From Cherax quadricarinatus (taxonomy: Eukaryota > Arthropoda > Malacostraca > Decapoda > Parastacidae): a stretch of 64,000 bases of DNA. The stretch is from NCBI RefSeq assembly GCF_038502225.1, contig NC_091369.1:18082385-18146384 (forward strand). The letters are read 5' to 3'. This document shows, in pieces, positions 21,802 through 31,700 of this stretch (position 1 is its first letter; every line of letters begins with the position of its first letter). The notes under the pieces were generated by a model, which was given only the letters and a program-made list of their open reading frames with translations, made no database searches and was not told the origin of the DNA. Made by a program: the position numbers and the translations under genes.

Positions 21802-22600
21802 CTCCCTCTTGAGTGGCTGTGGCTACCCAGGTTTTCCCATGGCCTGGATGTTTTGTATCTATTTGTCCCTTTAGATGGTATGCCTGGCAATTTAAGTTAT
21901 AGCACAGACTTTCCTGTACTGAAGAGGTACACAGTTCAGGGTGAAAAAGCTTACAGGAAGGGAGTTTGCATTTTCCTGTTGTCATATGGGCATGGCATTT
22001 TCTAGGGTGGTCATAGTTGCACGTCCCATCTGTTTTTCCAGATTTCCCATGCCAGCAGATACCGAGTGCATAGTATGTGCACAGGCTTGGTTTCCGTTTG
22101 CCTTGGGTTTCTGTGACTGTATTCCCTGTTGGTGCATGTGTCCCTGTCTTACTTCTATCCTCCCTAGCACCAACAATGGAGCTCCCACCATTTGTTTTTG
22201 GTAATATATCCTCACTATTGCTAGTGGAGTCCTCTTGTTTGCTATTTCCTGCGGTATTTCTAGTTTGCAATGTTGGTTTTATCTTATCTTTGACTACACT
22301 TGTTTCCCTACTATGGCTCCTGTCCCCTATGAGGTCATTTATATGTATTCCTTCCTGCGTATAATTCCCGACTACTTGGACAAAATCTCCAGCTTCACCA
22401 TTACTGTCTCCCAGGACAGCATCTCCAGCTTCACCATTACTGTCTCCCAGGACAGCATCTCCAGCTTCACCATTACTGTCTCCCAGGACAGCACCTCCAG
22501 CTTCACCATTACTGTCTCCCAGGACAGCACCTCCAGCTTCACCATTACTGTCTCCCAGGACAGCACCTCCAGCTTCACCATTACTGTCTCCCAGGACAGT
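21791..22600 (-). CDS. LINE ORF1 with CCCH-type zinc fingers and an acidic 12-residue repeat (5' end uncertain)
   Basis: The frame read from the element 5' side first passes through five or so copies of LGDSNGEAGDAV/G encoded by a 36-bp minisatellite. It then continues in the same frame (no stop found by codon reading of 22414-22268) into QTRNTAGNSKQEDSTSN and a cysteine/histidine-rich C-terminus: CTYYALGICWHG, GTCNYDHPRKCHAH, GKCKLPSCKLFHPELC and LCYNLNCQAYH. Spacing fits CCCH fingers, a class that usually binds RNA. No upstream ATG was identified, so the start is unknown. The product is presumably the RNA-binding partner of ORF2. It ends TQEGDVF, overlapping the ORF2 start. Confidence 0.75.
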   Translation of the reverse strand, partial: TVLGDSNGEAGGAVLGDSNGEAGGAVLGDSNGEAGGAVLGDSNGEAGDAVLGDSNGEAGDAVLGDSNGEAGDFVQVVGNYTQEGIHINDLIGDRSHSRETSVVKDKIKPTLQTRNTAGNSKQEDSTSNSEDILPKTNGGSSIVGAREDRSKTGTHAPTGNTVTETQGKRKPSLCTYYALGICWHGKSGKTDGTCNYDHPRKCHAHMTTGKCKLPSCKLFHPELCTSSVQESLCYNLNCQAYHLKGQIDTKHPGHGKTWVATATQEGDVF

Positions 22601-22605
22601 AAGAC
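22384..22605 (-). repeat. 36-bp minisatellite within ORF1, about 6 units
   Basis: On the plus strand each unit has CTCCAGCTTCACCATTACTG followed by TCTCCCAGGACAGCA(T/C). The unit is divisible by three and its minus-strand frame matches that of ORF1. The first three units carry GCATCT and the next GCACCT, showing stepwise amplification. Confidence 0.93.
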
Positions 22606-22615
22606 AGTAGAGTTT

Positions 22616-23460
22616 TTTTTATATTTTATTTAAAATTGTATATATACATAGGTATGGTATACATACCTAAAACTTGACAATATTATGGAACATAATTAAC
22701 TCCTCTACCAATCAACCAAACCACATACATATGATCTCACTGAATCGAGTAGGTCACTACAGGAACACCATGCAAAATGCTGCTTCACATAACTACTCGG
22801 ATCAAAACATGTTAATATAACTACAGCATTATACATTTCACGTATTTAATTACAGTTACTTACACCTTTAATTGTGAATACTTCGGTGTTACCATAATAA
22901 CCTCTATAATTTGACACAAACAATCCAAAGATTATGCGTCTAAGATGTACAAGGATCACTTTAAGCACATCTGTACAGTAATAAATTATTAAAAGCTCAC
23001 AAATTCCACCCCTATCTAGTACATGCTAGACCCCTAACAAAGTTAGAACCATCGCCACACATCTACGGCTCGTAATGCCGCCCACAGTCTCTTGGGACTA
23101 CATCTTGGGACCTCCTGATAACAAGACTACCCTTCCCTTGACCCTACATTAGTCGAGTTAGTCGTGAAAATGGTAGTATGTACTTTAGTCAGTGAAACAT
23201 TTCTGGTATCAAGCCATAGTTATTTAGATTAAGATTCGTAATATAAATAAAAAATGAACTGTTAATAAATAAATTATCTTCAAATAAGTTGCAAATATAT
23301 TTTTTGACCACTAACAGCGGCGTTGAAGAATTATGACAAAACACTTGACAGGTGAACCAGTGGTTCAGAAAGAGTTGGTTCAGTCGCTCTGCCTCAACCT
23401 TACATGTCAGCGACTGTGATCATTGTAGTGATGGGTGAGGTAGCGACCTCATGTGTGTGT
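22616..23460. other. AT-rich spacer, nothing recognised
   Basis: Between the family B 5' end and the first satellite. No long frame, RNA gene or repeat was found by reading. It is one of the few stretches in the window that looks single-copy. Confidence 0.55.
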
Positions 23461-24676
23461 TACAGTGCGTAATATTACCTATTAAGTGCTAGTGATGCAG
23501 TGCGCAATATTACGTATTAAGTGCTAGTGATACAGTGCGCAATATTACGTATTAAGTTCTAGTGATAAATTGCGCAATATTACGTATTAAGTGCTATTAA
23601 GTGCGCTAGTGATACTAGTGATAAATTGCGCAATATTACGTATTAAGTGCTAGTGATACAGTGCGCAATATTACGTATTAAGTTCTAGTGATAAATTGCG
23701 CAATATTACGTATTAAGTGCTAGTGATACAGTGCGCAATATTACGTATTAAGTTCTAGTGATACAGTGCGCAATATTACGTATTAAGTTCTAGTGATAAA
23801 TTGCGCAATATTACGTATTAAGTGCTAGTGATACAGTGCGCAATATTACGTATTAAGTTCTAGTGATAAATTGCGCAATATTACGTATTAAGTGCTGGTG
23901 ATAAATTGCGCAATATTACCTATTAAGTGCAAGTGATACAGTGCGCAATATTACGTATTAAGTGCTAGTGATACAGTGCGCAATATTACGTATTAAGTTC
24001 TAGTGATAAATTGCGCAATATTACGTATTAAGTGCTAGTGATACAGTGCGCAATATTACGTATTAAGTGCTAGTGATACAGTGCGCAATATTACGTATTA
24101 AGTTCTAGTGATAAATTGCGCAATATTACGTATTAAGTGCTAGTGATACAGTGCGCAATATTACGTATTAAGTGCTAGTGATACAGTGCGCAATATTACG
24201 TATTAAGTGCTAGTGATAAATTGCGTAATATTACGTATTAAGTGCTGGTGATAAATTGCGCAATATTACCTATTAAGTGCAAGTGATAGTGCGCAATATT
24301 ACGTATTAAGTGCTGGTGATAAATTGCGCAATATTACCTATTAAGTGCAAGTGATACAGTGCGCAATATTACGTATTAAGTGCTAGTGATACAGTGCGCA
24401 ATATTACGTATTAAGTGCTGGTGATAAATTGCGCAATATTACCTATTAAGTGCTAGTGATACAGTGCGCAATATTACGTATTAAGTGCTAGTGATAAATT
24501 GCGCAATATTACGTATTAAGTGCTAGTGATAAATTGCGCAATATTACGTATTAAGTGCTAGTGATAAATTGCGCAATATTACGTATTAAGTGCTAGTGAT
24601 AAATTGCGCAATATTACCTATTAAGTGCTAGTGATACAGTGCGCAATATTACGTATTAAGTGCTAGTGATACAGTG
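23461..24676. repeat. 35-bp satellite (Sat1), ~34 copies
   Basis: Units of GCGCAATATTACGTATTAAG followed by TGCTAGTGATA and either CAGT or AATT. The two main monomer types (ending ATACAGT or ATAAATT, and with GTGCTAG or GTTCTAG) are interspersed, with a third variant ATTACCTATTAAGTGCAAG. One unit at ~23591-23625 has an internal partial duplication. AATATT gives an SspI-type palindrome in every unit. Stops occur in the frames, so it is non-coding. Confidence 0.95.
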
Positions 24677-27262
24677 AGTGATATAGTGTGAAATATAATG
24701 CACAAAGTGTTATTGATATCTGGACAATATCAAACTGTAGATATAGTGTTGCAGTGTGTAGGATGTCACAAGACATAGTGCTGCAGTGTAGGATGTCACA
24801 AGACATAGTGCTGCAGTGTAGGATGTCACAAGACATAGTGCTGCATTGCAGGATGTCACAAGACATAGTGCTGCATTGCAGGATGTCACAAGACATAGTG
24901 CTGCAGTGCAGGATGTCACAAGACAGTGTTGCAGTGTGTAGGATGTCACAAGACATAGTGCTGCAGTGCAGGATGTCACAAGACAGTGTTGCAGTGTGTA
25001 GGATGTCACAAGACATAGTGCTGCAGTGCAGGATGTCACAAGACATAGTGCTGCAGTGTAGGATGTCACAAGACATAGTGCTGCAGTGTAGGATGTCACA
25101 AGACATAGTGCTGCAGTGTAGGATGTCACAAGACATAGTGATGCAGTGTGTAGGATGTCACAAGACATAGTGCTGCAGTGCAGGATGTCACAAGACATAG
25201 TGCTGCAGTGTGTAGGATGTCACAAGACATAGTGCTGCAGTGCAGGATGTCACAAGACATAGTGCTGCAGTGCAGGATGTCACAAGACATAGTGCTGCAG
25301 TGTAGGATGTCACAAGACATAGTGCTGCAGTGTAGGATGTCACAAGACATAGTGCTGCAGTGCAGGATGTCACAAGACATAGTGCTGCAGTGCAGGATGT
25401 CACAAGACATAGTGCTGCAGTGCAGGATGTCACAAGACATAGTGGTGCAGTGCAGGATGTCACAAGACATAGTGCTGCAGTGCAGGATGTCACAAGACAT
25501 AGTGCTGCAGTGCAGGATGTCACAAGACATAGTGCTGTAGTGCAGGATGTCACAAGACATAGTGCTGCAGTGCAGGATGTCACAAGACATAGTGCTGCAG
25601 TGCAGGATGTCACAAGACATAGTGCTGCAGTGCAGGATGTCACAAGACATAGTGCTGCAGTGCAGGATGTCACAAGACATAGTGCTGCAGTGCAGGATGT
25701 CACAAGACATAGTGCTGCAGTGCAGGATGTCACAAGACATAGTGCTGCAGTGCAGGATGTCACAAGACATAGTGCTGCAGTGCAGGATGTCACAAGACAT
25801 AGTGCTGCAGTGCAGGATGTCACAAGACATAGTGCTGCAGTGCAGGATGTCACAAGACATAGTGCTGCAGTGCAGGATGTCACAAGATAGTGTCACAGCG
25901 TGTAGGATGTCACAAGATATAGTGTTCCAATGTGTAGGACGTCACAAGATATAGTGTTGCAGTGTGCAGGATGTCACAAGATAGTGTTGCAGTGTGTAGG
26001 ATGTCACAAGATAGTGCTGCAGTGCAGGATGTCACAACATAGTGTTGCAATGTGTAGGATGTCACAAGATAGTGTTGCAGTGTGTAGGATGTCACAAGAT
26101 AGTGTTGCAGTATGTAGGATGTCACAAGATAGTGTTGCAATGTGTAGGATGTCACAAGATATAGTGTTGCAGTATGTAGGATGTCACAAGATAGTGTTGC
26201 AGTGTGTAGGATGTCACAAGATATAGTGTTGCAGTATGTAGGATGTCACAAGATAGTGTTGCAGTATGTAGGATGTCACAAGATAGTGTTGCAGTATGTA
26301 GGATGTCACAAGATAGTGTTGCAATGTGTAGGATGTCACAAGATAGTGTTGCAGTATGTAGGATGTCACAAGATAGTGTTGCAATGTGTAGGATGTCACA
26401 AGATAGTGTTGCAGTGTGTAGGATGTCACAAGATAGTGTTGCAGTGTGTAGGATGTCACAAGATAGTGTTGCAGTGTGTAGGATGTCACAAGATAGTGTT
26501 GCAGTGTGTAGTATGTCACAAGATAGTGTTGCAGTGTGTAGGATGTCACAAGATAGTGTTGCAATGTGTAGGATGTCACAAGATATAGTGTCGCAGTATG
26601 TAGGATGTCACAAGATAGTGTTGCAGTGTGTAGGATGTCACAAGATATAGTGTTGCAGTATGTAGGATGTCACAAGATAGTGTTGCAGTATGTAGGATGT
26701 CACAAGATAGTGTTGCAGTATGTAGGATGTCACAAGATAGTGTTGCAATGTGTAGGATGTCACAAGATAGTGTTGCAGTATGTAGGATGTCACAAGATAG
26801 TGTTGCAATGTGTAGGATGTCACAAGATATAGTGTTGCAGTATGTAGGATGTCACAAGATAGTGTTGCAGTGTGTAGTATGTCACAAGATAGTGTTGCAG
26901 TGTGTAGGATGTCACAAGATATAGTGTTGCAGTATGTAGGATGTCACAAGATAGTGTTGCAATGTGTAGGATGTCACAAGATAGTGTTGCAGTATGTAGG
27001 ATGTCACAAGATAGTGTTGCAATGTGTAGGATGTCACAAGATAGTGTTGCAGTATGTAGGATGTCACAAGATAGTGTTGCAATGTGTAGGATGTCACAAG
27101 ATAGTGTTGCAATGTGTAGGATGTCACAAGATAGTGTTGCAGTATGTAGGATGTCACAAGATAGTGTTGCAGTGTGTAGTATGTCACAAGATAGTGTTGC
27201 AGTGTGTAGGATGTCACAAGATAGTGTTGCAGTGTGTAGGATGTCACAAGATAATCTTACAA
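24677..27262. repeat. 30-bp satellite (Sat2), ~83 copies in two variant domains
   Basis: After a ~75-bp transition, 30-bp units start AGGATGTCACAAGA. Domain 1 (about 24770-25885) continues CATAGTGCTGCAGTG(C/T), with a CTGCAG palindrome in nearly every unit. Domain 2 (about 25886-27262) continues TAGTGTTGCA(G/A)T(G/A)TGT. Occasional units gain 1-2 bp (ATATAGTG). The 226-bp stretch at ~26181-26406 recurs at ~26605-26830 (offset 424 bp), a higher-order repeat. Peptide repeats such as MSQDIVLQCR reflect only the unit length. Confidence 0.95.
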
Positions 27263-27470
27263 TGTTTATTATAAGGTATCCTCAGAGGGGATTTTTAAGC
27301 GATTTATTTTTCGAATTTTCGTTTTTCGTTCATAATGCGAGAAGCTTCAACGATATGTTTCTAATTTTCATCACTTGTGTAGTGTAACAAGAGCTTGATT
27401 AATGGAACAATAAACAAGTGCACGTCGTTACTGTCTCAAGCTGTTGAAGCCACTTCCTTCATCCTGGTAT
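27263..27470. other. Short unique spacer
   Basis: AT-rich sequence between Sat2 and the GC-rich minisatellite. Nothing recognised. Confidence 0.5.
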
Positions 27471-27715
27471 ATATCCAGGCCTGGTCACAGACCGGGCGAG
27501 GCCTGGTCACAGACCGGGCGAGGCCTGGTCACAGACCGGGCGAGGCCTGGTCGCAGACGGGGAGAGGCCTGGTCGCAGACGGGGCGAGGCCTGGTCGCAG
27601 ACGGGGAGAGGCCTGGTCGCAGACCGGGCGAGGCCTGGTCGCAGACGGGGAGAGGCCTGGTCGCAGACGGGGAGAGGCCTGGTCGCAGACGGGGAGAGGC
27701 CTGGTTACAGACCGG
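27471..27715. repeat. GC-rich 22-bp minisatellite derived from the family B LINE 3' end
   Basis: About 11 units of GGCCTGGTC(A/G)CAGAC, each followed by CGGGCGA or GGGGAGA. The core GGCCTGGTCACAGACCGGG is the reverse complement of the family B 3' end (CCCGGTCTGTGACCAGGCC at 18625-18643). The last unit runs on into more family B-like sequence, so this is an amplified piece of that element. Confidence 0.9.
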
Positions 27716-27766
27716 GTCTCGGGGGCGTTATCCCCAGACACTCTCCTCAGGTATACAGCTTCAAAC
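27700..27766 (+). mobile_element. Diverged family B 3'-terminal fragment, plus orientation
   Basis: CCTGGTTACAGACCGGGTC, TCGGGGGCGTTATCCCC and ACACTCTCCTCAGGTATAC correspond in order to the reverse complement of the family B 3' terminus (CGGGGGTCAACGCCCCCG, GAGAGAGTTCC, TACCTGGAG). The orientation is opposite to the other three copies. It forms the right edge of the minisatellite. Confidence 0.75.
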
Positions 27767-27859
27767 AATCATTAAAGCTGCCTCTTAATTCACCGGCGAC
27801 AGAGTGAAATTCAGGTATGTATGTGTAGAGTTGATCATTTTATATATAATATAATACAG

Positions 27860-28137
27860 AAAAAGCCACATGAGGATGGAAGTCTTTAGGTCTAGAGTTT
27901 TCGCACTCTCGTGCGTCGTCACGAACAATGCAGAACTGTATGACCCTAATGGGTTTAGCGCTTAACTATGATAACAGCAGTTAGGAGAAGTTCTATGAGG
28001 CAAGGCAGGTGTCACTGAAACCTGTCTTATTTCAGAGAATTTCCTCTTGTCTGCTGTTGTCTTGCAACATTGCACTGCTCCTGACAACGCACGAGAGTGC
28101 GAAAGATCTAGATGTTCATCTCCAAGTGGCTTATTAT
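27860..28137. mobile_element. Foldback / MITE-like element with ~60-bp imperfect terminal inverted repeats
   Basis: Left arm (27864-27925) contains GCCACATGAGGATGGAAG and TTTTCGCACTCTCGTGCGTC. The right arm (28082-28130) is its approximate reverse complement: AACGCACGAGAGTGCGAAAG then GATGTTCATCTCCAAGTGGC. The ~155-bp interior includes GGGTTTAGCGCTTA, a motif I recall as frequent in decapod repeats. No transposase frame is present. No clear target-site duplication was identified. Confidence 0.65.
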
Positions 28138-28342
28138 TCATTGTTAAGACAGACTGTCTGCGGTTAAGACACTGCAGTTAAATAGACTGCGGTTGTTTGG
28201 CTAGCCTGTCTACGGTTAAGACAGCCTGTCTGCAGTTAAGATATCCTGTCTGCAGTTCTTAAGATAGACTGTCTGCGGTTGTTTGGATAGCCTGTCTGCA
28301 GTTAAGATAGCCTGTCTGCGGTTAAGATAACCTGTTTACGGT

Positions 28343-28700
28343 TAATAACTATTTACAAGGCGGGTGACAGGTCCTTGGCTTCGAACTATAGACTATAGAG
28401 TTGTGGATGAGTGGAACAAACTCCCGAGTGCAGTTATTGAGGCTAAAACGTTGTGTAGTTTTAAAAATAGGTTAGATAAATACATGAGTGGGTGTGGGTT
28501 GGTGTGAGTTGAACCTGACTAGCATGTGATGCTGGTTCTTGTGCCGTGCTCCATCGTTGAGTGGAGGTGACCAGACTGGGTGGGTCATTGGGCTCTTCCG
28601 GTTGGGGGATCATTGGTCTAATCCGAGGGGGGGACATGGACCTGCTTCCCATGGGTCAGTAGGCCTGTCGCAGTGTTCCTTCTTATGTTCTTATGGTCTT
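28343..28700 (+). mobile_element. 5'-truncated CR1-like LINE tail inserted in Sat3
   Basis: Non-satellite DNA inside Sat3. It holds the last ~40 codons of a CR1-type ORF2, a ~170-bp 3' UTR and a tail of 8-bp repeats (TTCTTATG, TTCTTATG, GTCTTATG at 28680-28703). Sat3 resumes directly with TTAAGATAGCC. The tail differs from families A and B, so this is a separate CR1 lineage. The left breakpoint is only approximate. Confidence 0.85.
28388..28507 (+). pseudogene. Terminal ~40 codons of a CR1-type LINE ORF2
   Basis: In-frame codons from about 28388 to the TGA at 28505-28507 encode YRVVDEWNKLPSAVIEA then KTLCSFKNRLDKYMSGCGLV. This matches the terminal block of CR1-type reverse transcriptases (compare HRVVRQWNSL ... 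VEAGTIHSFKTRFDK in family A). Only the extreme C-terminus survives, so it is a dead fragment useful mainly for classifying the insertion. Confidence 0.85.
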
Positions 28701-31700
28701 ATGTTAAGATAGCCTGTCTGCGGCTGTTAAGATAGCCTGTCTGTGGTTGTTGAGATAGCCTGTCTGGGGCTGTTGAGATAGCCTGTCTGGGGCTGTTGAG
28801 ATAGCCTGTCTGGGGCTGTTGAGATAGCCTGTCTGGGGCTGTTGAGATAGCCTGTCTGGGGCTGTTATGAAACTGTCTGTGGCTGTTAAGATAGACTGTC
28901 TGTGGTTGTTAAGATACTGTCTCTGGTTGTTAAGATAGACTGTCTGTGGTTAAGATATACTGTGGTTGTTAAGATAGACTGTCTGTGGTTAAGATATACT
29001 GTGGTTGTTAAGATAGACTGTCTGTGGTTCTTAAGATAGACTGTCTGCGGTTAAGATAGACTGTGGTTAAGATAGACTGTCTGTGGTTGCTAAGATGGAC
29101 TGTCTGTGGTTGTTAAGATAGACTGTCTGTGGTTGTTAAGATAGACTGTCTGTGGTTGCTAAGATAGACTGTCTGTGGTTAAGATAGACTGCGGTTAAGA
29201 TAGACTGTCTGCAGTTAAGATAGACTGTGGTTAAGATACGCTGTCTGTGGTTGTTAAGATAGGCTGTCTGTGGTTGTTAAGATAGACTGTCGGTGGTTGT
29301 TAAGAAAGACTGTCGGTGGTTGTTAAGATAGACTGTCGGTGATTGTTAAGATTGTCTGTGGTTGTTAAGATAGACTGTCTGTGGTTAAGATAGACTGTCT
29401 GTGGTTAAGATAGACTGTCTGTGGTTGTTAAGATAGACTGTCTGTGGTTAAGATAGACTGTCGGTGGTTGTTAAGATAGACTGTCGGTGGTTGTTAAGAT
29501 AGACTGTCGGTGATTGTTAAGATTGTCTGTGGTTGTTAAGATAGACTGTCTGTGGTTGAGATAGACTGTCTGTGGTTGTTAAGATAGACTGTCTGTGGTT
29601 GTTAAGATAGACTGTCTGTGGTTGTTAAGATAGACTGTCTGTGGTTGTTAAGATAGACTGTCGGTGGTTGTTAAGATAGACTGTCGGTGGTTGTTAAGAT
29701 AGACTGTCGGTGATTGTTAAGATTGTCTGTGGTTGTTAAGAAAGATTGTCTGTGGTTAAGAAAGACTGTCTGTGGTTGTTAAGAAAGACTGTCTGTGGTT
29801 GTTAAGAAAGACTGTCTGTGGTTGTTAAGAAAGACTGTCTGTGGCTAAGATAGACTGTCTGTGGTTGTTAAGATAGACTGTCTGTGGTTGTTAAGATAGA
29901 CTGTGGTTGTTAAGATAGACTGTCTGTGGTTGTTAAGATAGACTGTCTGTGGTTAAGATAGACTGTCTGTGGTTAAGATACTGTGGTTGTTAAGATAGAC
30001 TGTCAGCGGTTGTTAAGATACTGTGGTTAAGATCGACTGCCTGTGGTTGTTAAGATAGACTGTCGGTGGTTAAGATAGACTGTCGGTGATTGTTAAGATT
30101 GTCTTTGGTTGTTAAGATAGACTGTCTATGGTTAAGATAGTCTGTGGTTAAGATAGACTGTCTGTGGTTAAGATAGACTGTCTGTGGTTAAGATAGACTG
30201 TCTGTGGTTGTTAAGATAGACTGTCTGTGGTTGTTAAGATAGACTGTCGGTGGTTGTTAAGATAGACTGTCGGTGGTTGTTAAGATAGACTGTCAGTGGT
30301 TGTTAAGATAGACTGTCTGTGGTTGTTAAGATAGACTGTCTGTGGTTGTTAAGATTGGCTGTGGTTAAGATAGACTGTCTGTGGTTAAGATAGACTGTCT
30401 GTGGTTAAGATAGACTGTCTGTGGTTAAGATAGACTGTCTGTGGTTGTTAAGATAGACTGTCTGTGGTTGTTGAGATAGCCTGTCTGTGGTTCTTGAGAT
30501 AGCCTGTCTGTGGTTGTTGAGATAGCCTGTCTGGGGCTGTTAAGAAACTGTCTGGGGCTGTTAAGATACTGTCGGTGGTTGTTAAGATAGACTGTCGGTG
30601 ATTGTTAAGATTGTCTGTGGTTAAGATAGACTGTCGGTGATTGTTAAGATTGTCTGTGGTTGTTAAGAAAGACTGGCTGTGGTTGTTAATAAAGACTGTC
30701 TGTGGCTAAGATAGACTGTCTGTGGTTGTTAAGATAGACTGGCTGTGGTTGTTAAGATAGACTGGCTGTGGTTGTTAAGATAGACTGTCTGTGGTTGTTA
30801 AGATAGACTGTCTGTGGTTAAGAAAGACTGTCGTTAAGATAGACTGTCTGTGGTTAAGATAGACTGTCTGTGGTTAAGATAGACTGTCTGTGGTTAAGAT
30901 ACTGTGGTTGTTAAGATAGACTGTGAGCGGTTGTTAAGATACTGTGGTTAAGATCGACTGCCTGTGGTTGTTAAGATAGACTGTCGGTGGTTAAGATAGA
31001 CTGTCGGTGATTGTTAAGATTGTCTTTGGTTGTTAAAATAGACTGTCTATGGTTAAGATAGTCTGTGGTTAAGATAGACTGTCTGTGGTTAAGATAGACT
31101 GTCTGTGGTTAAGATAGACTGTCTGTGGTTGTTAAGATAGACTGTCGGTGGTTAAGATAGACTGTCGGTGGTTGTTAAGATAGACTGTCGGTGGTTGTTA
31201 AGATAGACTGTCTGTGGTTGTTGAGATAGACTGTCAGTGGTTGTTAAGATAGACTGTCTGTGGTTGTTGAGATAGACTGTCAGTGGTTGTTAAGATAGAC
31301 TGTCTGTGGTTGTTAAGATAGACTGTCTGTGGTTGTTAAGATTGGCTGTGGTTAAGATAGACTGTCTATGGTTAAGATAGACTGTCTGTGGTTAAGATAG
31401 ACTGTCTGTGGTTAAGATAGACTGTCTGTGGTTAAGATAGACTGTCTGTGGTTAAGAAAGACTGTCTGTGGTTAAGATAGACTGTCTGTGGTTAAGATAG
31501 ACTGTCTGTGGTTGTTAAGATAGACTGTCTGTGGTTGTTGAGATAGCCTGTCTGTGGTTGAGATAGCCTGTCTGTGGTTAAGATACTGTCTCTGGTTGTT
31601 AAGATAGACTGTCTGTGGTTAAGATATACTGTGGTTGTTAAGATAGACTGTCTGTGGTTGTTAAGATACTGTCTCTGGTTGTTAAGATAGACTGTCTGTG

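Larger units (their letters stand above)
18574..22615 (-). mobile_element. CR1-group non-LTR retrotransposon with CCCH-finger ORF1, family B copy 1
   Basis: Right to left: ORF1 (about 22600-21791), endonuclease frame (21801-20746), reverse-transcriptase frame (to 18609), then a GC-rich 3' end (GGCCCGGTCTGTGACCAGG, CGGGGGTCAACGCCCCCG) finishing in short repeats of ACCTGGAGTTT (18578-18598). Apart from one 1-nt shift near 20803 the coding region looks complete. It probably begins near an A-rich stretch at about 22606-22615. Two more copies sit inside the 38-bp satellite at 50.9 and 54.5 kb and are very similar, indicating recent activity. Confidence 0.9.

Noticed and set aside
24663..27274. Repeated MSQDIVLQCR / MSCDILHCST-type proteins on both strands
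   Set aside because: Produced by the 30-bp satellite period; both strands and several frames are equally open.
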